Assembly: GCA_011800805.1 (NCBI GenBank)
Contig: MPNW01001085.1
Location: forward strand, 1 to 17,843
Origin: Hirudo medicinalis
Taxonomy: Eukaryota > Annelida > Clitellata > Hirudinida > Hirudinidae
Direction: 5' to 3'
Length of the DNA: 17,843 nt
Made by a program: the position numbers and the translations under genes. Below are positions 15,990 to 17,843 of the stretch, piece by piece (positions within the stretch are counted from its first letter, which is position 1; each line of letters starts with the position of its first letter). The notes under the pieces are model-generated. The model worked only from the letters and a program-made list of their open reading frames with translations. It did no database searches and was not told the DNA's origin.

Positions 15990-16269
15990 TTAGAACAAAC
16001 GATTTAACTTGGCACTTATTAAGAAATAAGTCTGGCAATCCCCATATGTCTGGCAATCCCATCTAAAACCTTTAAAGCCATCGATTGTACAGTTGATCAT
16101 CGTGATGCCATTCTTGACTCTGTCCACTTCACAATTGGAGGAGGGTTCCAAAACACCGGCAGAATAAATCATATGATCCACTGCTGTGAAATTGCACTCT
16201 TTCAAGCAGTCGGGAGAAGGACACAAGAACGTGCAGCTGGATCCTTTAGACAAATTCCTTTGTCCGCTT
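15990..16269 (-). CDS. Gene G: most divergent Ig-like exon
   Basis: Minus strand reads SGQRNLSKGSSCTFLCPSPD, CLKECNFTAVDHMIYSAGVL, NGITMINCTIDGFKGFRWDC and then a duplicated CQTYGD before TYFLISAKLNRLF and a stop at 15990. It aligns with domain 1 of gene F (CLKDCNL, GITLINCT, WVC). The acceptor (ACAG at 16270-16271) is phase 2, not phase 1. A phase 1 donor (ATAA|GTGCCA near 16015) is possible, otherwise the exon ends at the stop, giving a secreted single domain. Sequons NFT and NCT are present. Real exon or recent pseudogene cannot be told apart here. Confidence 0.45.
16029..16064. repeat. 18-bp tandem duplication inside the gene G exon
   Basis: TCTGGCAATCCC is repeated 18 bp apart, giving an in-frame six-residue duplication (DCQTYG DCQTY) at the conserved cysteine of the F strand. 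It adds one cysteine. Confidence 0.75.
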
Positions 16270-16456
16270 CTGTTCAATCAATGACATATTATCGGGTCAC
16301 GTTGAAATTAGATCGCAAATTTCGATTTGAAACTCGAATACTGGGGTAAGGAAGTTGACAAAATACATTTTTTTGATCTTCTTGTAAATTTAGGTGAAAT
16401 GTGATTTTTACGAATGTATTTTTAGACTCTCCACACTTCTGCGAGTGAATTGGTAC

Positions 16457-16509
16457 CCGCCAAGTATATAATACCGAAGAGAATCGAAAAAAGACAATCT
16501 CAGGATCAT
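16457..16509 (-). CDS. Candidate first exon of gene G
   Basis: ATG at 16509 opens MILRLSFFDSLRYYILG and reaches GG|GTACCA, a phase 2 donor, matching the unusual phase 2 acceptor of the gene G Ig exon. As a signal peptide it is mediocre, with Asp and Arg in the core. Intron 187 bp. Low certainty. Confidence 0.25.
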
Positions 16510-17843
16510 CTCAAGGTAATTAATTAAATAGTCCAGAGGTGTTCTGTTTCTGAAACTCCACAATTAACAAGCCATAAAGACAATTTTAGAATAACTTTTA
16601 ATTGAATTTAATAAAGTCGAGAAAGTGGAATGTTAAATATCCAAAGATAGCCTAAGATGGTCCAATTATATCTTTAATACTAACGGTGCTGATGTAGAAC
16701 TTATGACTCGGAAGTAGAATTCCATATGTTACTTCTATTAGTTATTATAATTATTTGTATTTATAAATAATTTTATTACTGATAAGTATTATATAAAATT
16801 ATTTTGTAATTCTCAAATTGTCCTCAAAAATCGGCAATCATTTTCGACACACTTTCTGGTTGGTTCATCATAAAACGAACAGACTTTTTCTTCGAAATGG
16901 AAATATAATAAATCTCAATAAGATTCAATTAAACTTTTAACTTTTAATTTTTAACTTAAAAACTTAAAAAGCTTTTCGCTAAACCCTAGTCACGAGGACG
17001 AGTTTTAAACGTTAATTTAAGGTTGAAGAAGTTATAGGTCAACTATTTTTCACAAAAGCAACGCTTGACATTTTTTATTATTATTTTATTATTATTATTA
17101 TTATTTTATTATTATTATTATTATTTTTAGAATTGATAAAAATACGATTATAATATTTAAATTAGTTGTAATTACATTGTAAACTTATTCAAATTCTTAA
17201 GTTGCTCAAAAAATATATAAACACGTCCTAGCAAAAAGCCAAAAGCCAGCATCGACAATTGATAGCTAAGATGTGCAACAGATACAAAAAAAAACAACTG
17301 TTTCTTGGACATCGATATAAATTTATTCCCTCGAAATTTTTTTAAGTTTAAATATTTGTGGCTAAATTTAAAAAATATTCCGAGTTTATCGTGGAATCAA
17401 CTGAAAATTCCATGCAAAGAGTATCGCGAAGTTCGTAAGGCAGGTCCACATTCAAACACTGAAAACAATCCAAACATTGACATCGATTGTAATAGAAATT
17501 TTAATTCCAAAACTAATTCACACTGAAATTCAAGTTGGAATTGAAATTAAAATTAAAATTACATTGAATTAAATTTGAAATAAATTTTAATTTTAATGGG
17601 CTACATTATTATTTTTATTATGGATGCATTAATAACAGATACAATACGAAACTTAACCAATTAAGCCTGATGATGATGATGATGATGACGATGATGACGA
17701 TGACGATGACGATGATGATGACGATGACGATGATGATGATGATGGCTAAGCGAGGACATGACTTTCATGAAAACATCACTTGACATTTTCTATAAATTAG
17801 ATCAACTTTTCAATTGATTGCTTCACAATTTTCGATCGTCCGA
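16510..17843. other. No gene seen; microsatellites only
   Basis: AT-rich sequence without a recognisable Ig exon on either strand. It holds an ATT array at about 17076-17126, a TTAAAATT-rich run at 17535-17600 and a GAT/GAC array at 17668-17743. A 73-codon plus-strand frame at 17305-17526 is Asn/Lys-rich, has no motif and is probably chance. Confidence 0.6.
17668..17743. repeat. GAT/GAC microsatellite
   Basis: Imperfect GAT/GAC array, second example of the motif found at 13237-13412. Confidence 0.9.

Noticed and set aside
17370..17475. Minus-strand open stretch after ATTGTTTTCAG
   Set aside because: Good acceptor, but the peptide has no family motif, no donor was evident, and phase 1 reading stops quickly.

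Overview
This window is animal (metazoan) genomic DNA, not bacterial. It is visibly AT-rich, full of trinucleotide microsatellites, and its coding sequence is split into short exons with GT-AG introns that all keep the same phase. I cannot name the species. The short introns (47-400 bp), AT richness and repeat types fit a marine invertebrate such as a cnidarian, sponge, tunicate or lophotrochozoan.

The main content is a tandem, head-to-tail cluster of small immunoglobulin-like cell-surface genes, all on the minus strand. I reconstructed seven loci, called A to G from left to right. The standard gene (B and C, complete) has four exons: a 67-nt signal-peptide exon, two Ig-like exons of 267-285 nt, and an exon for the transmembrane segment, short tail and stop. 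Every junction in A-E is phase 1. Exon lengths sum exactly to open frames of 260 aa (B), 261 aa (C) and 154 aa (E). The Ig-like domain is cysteine-rich (FECPC, ECRF, LKEC, then DEGTYVWMCGRC) and recalls V-set domains with an extra disulfide.

Layout. 1-387: gene A, cut by the left edge. 594-670: relic of an Ig exon. About 960-1000: end of a probable DNA transposon. 1394-2984: gene B. 3004-3269: two possible exons of an unrelated small gene just upstream of B. 3526-3780: duplicated 5' flank motifs. 4390-4476: orphan transmembrane exon. 5099-6710: gene C. 7093-7108: flank motif shared with gene B. 8156-9458: gene D, a close copy of C whose membrane exon is missing next to an N at 8045. 9900-10050: transcript-end-like sequence. 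10521-11003: 54-bp minisatellite. 11291-12480: gene E, one Ig domain, Thr stalk and a GPI-type tail. 12700-13620: SINE-like and fold-back sequence and GAY-type microsatellite. 14104-14633 and 14738-15225: ATT microsatellite and divergent gene F, whose second Ig domain is split by a 78-bp intron. 15990-16509: more divergent gene G. 16510-17843: no gene seen.

The cluster looks like a fast-evolving paired-receptor or recognition family. Gene ages differ, membrane anchors vary (transmembrane, GPI-type, missing), relics lie between genes, and the C-terminal half of the Ig exons appears homogenised within each gene. An immune or allorecognition role is inference only.
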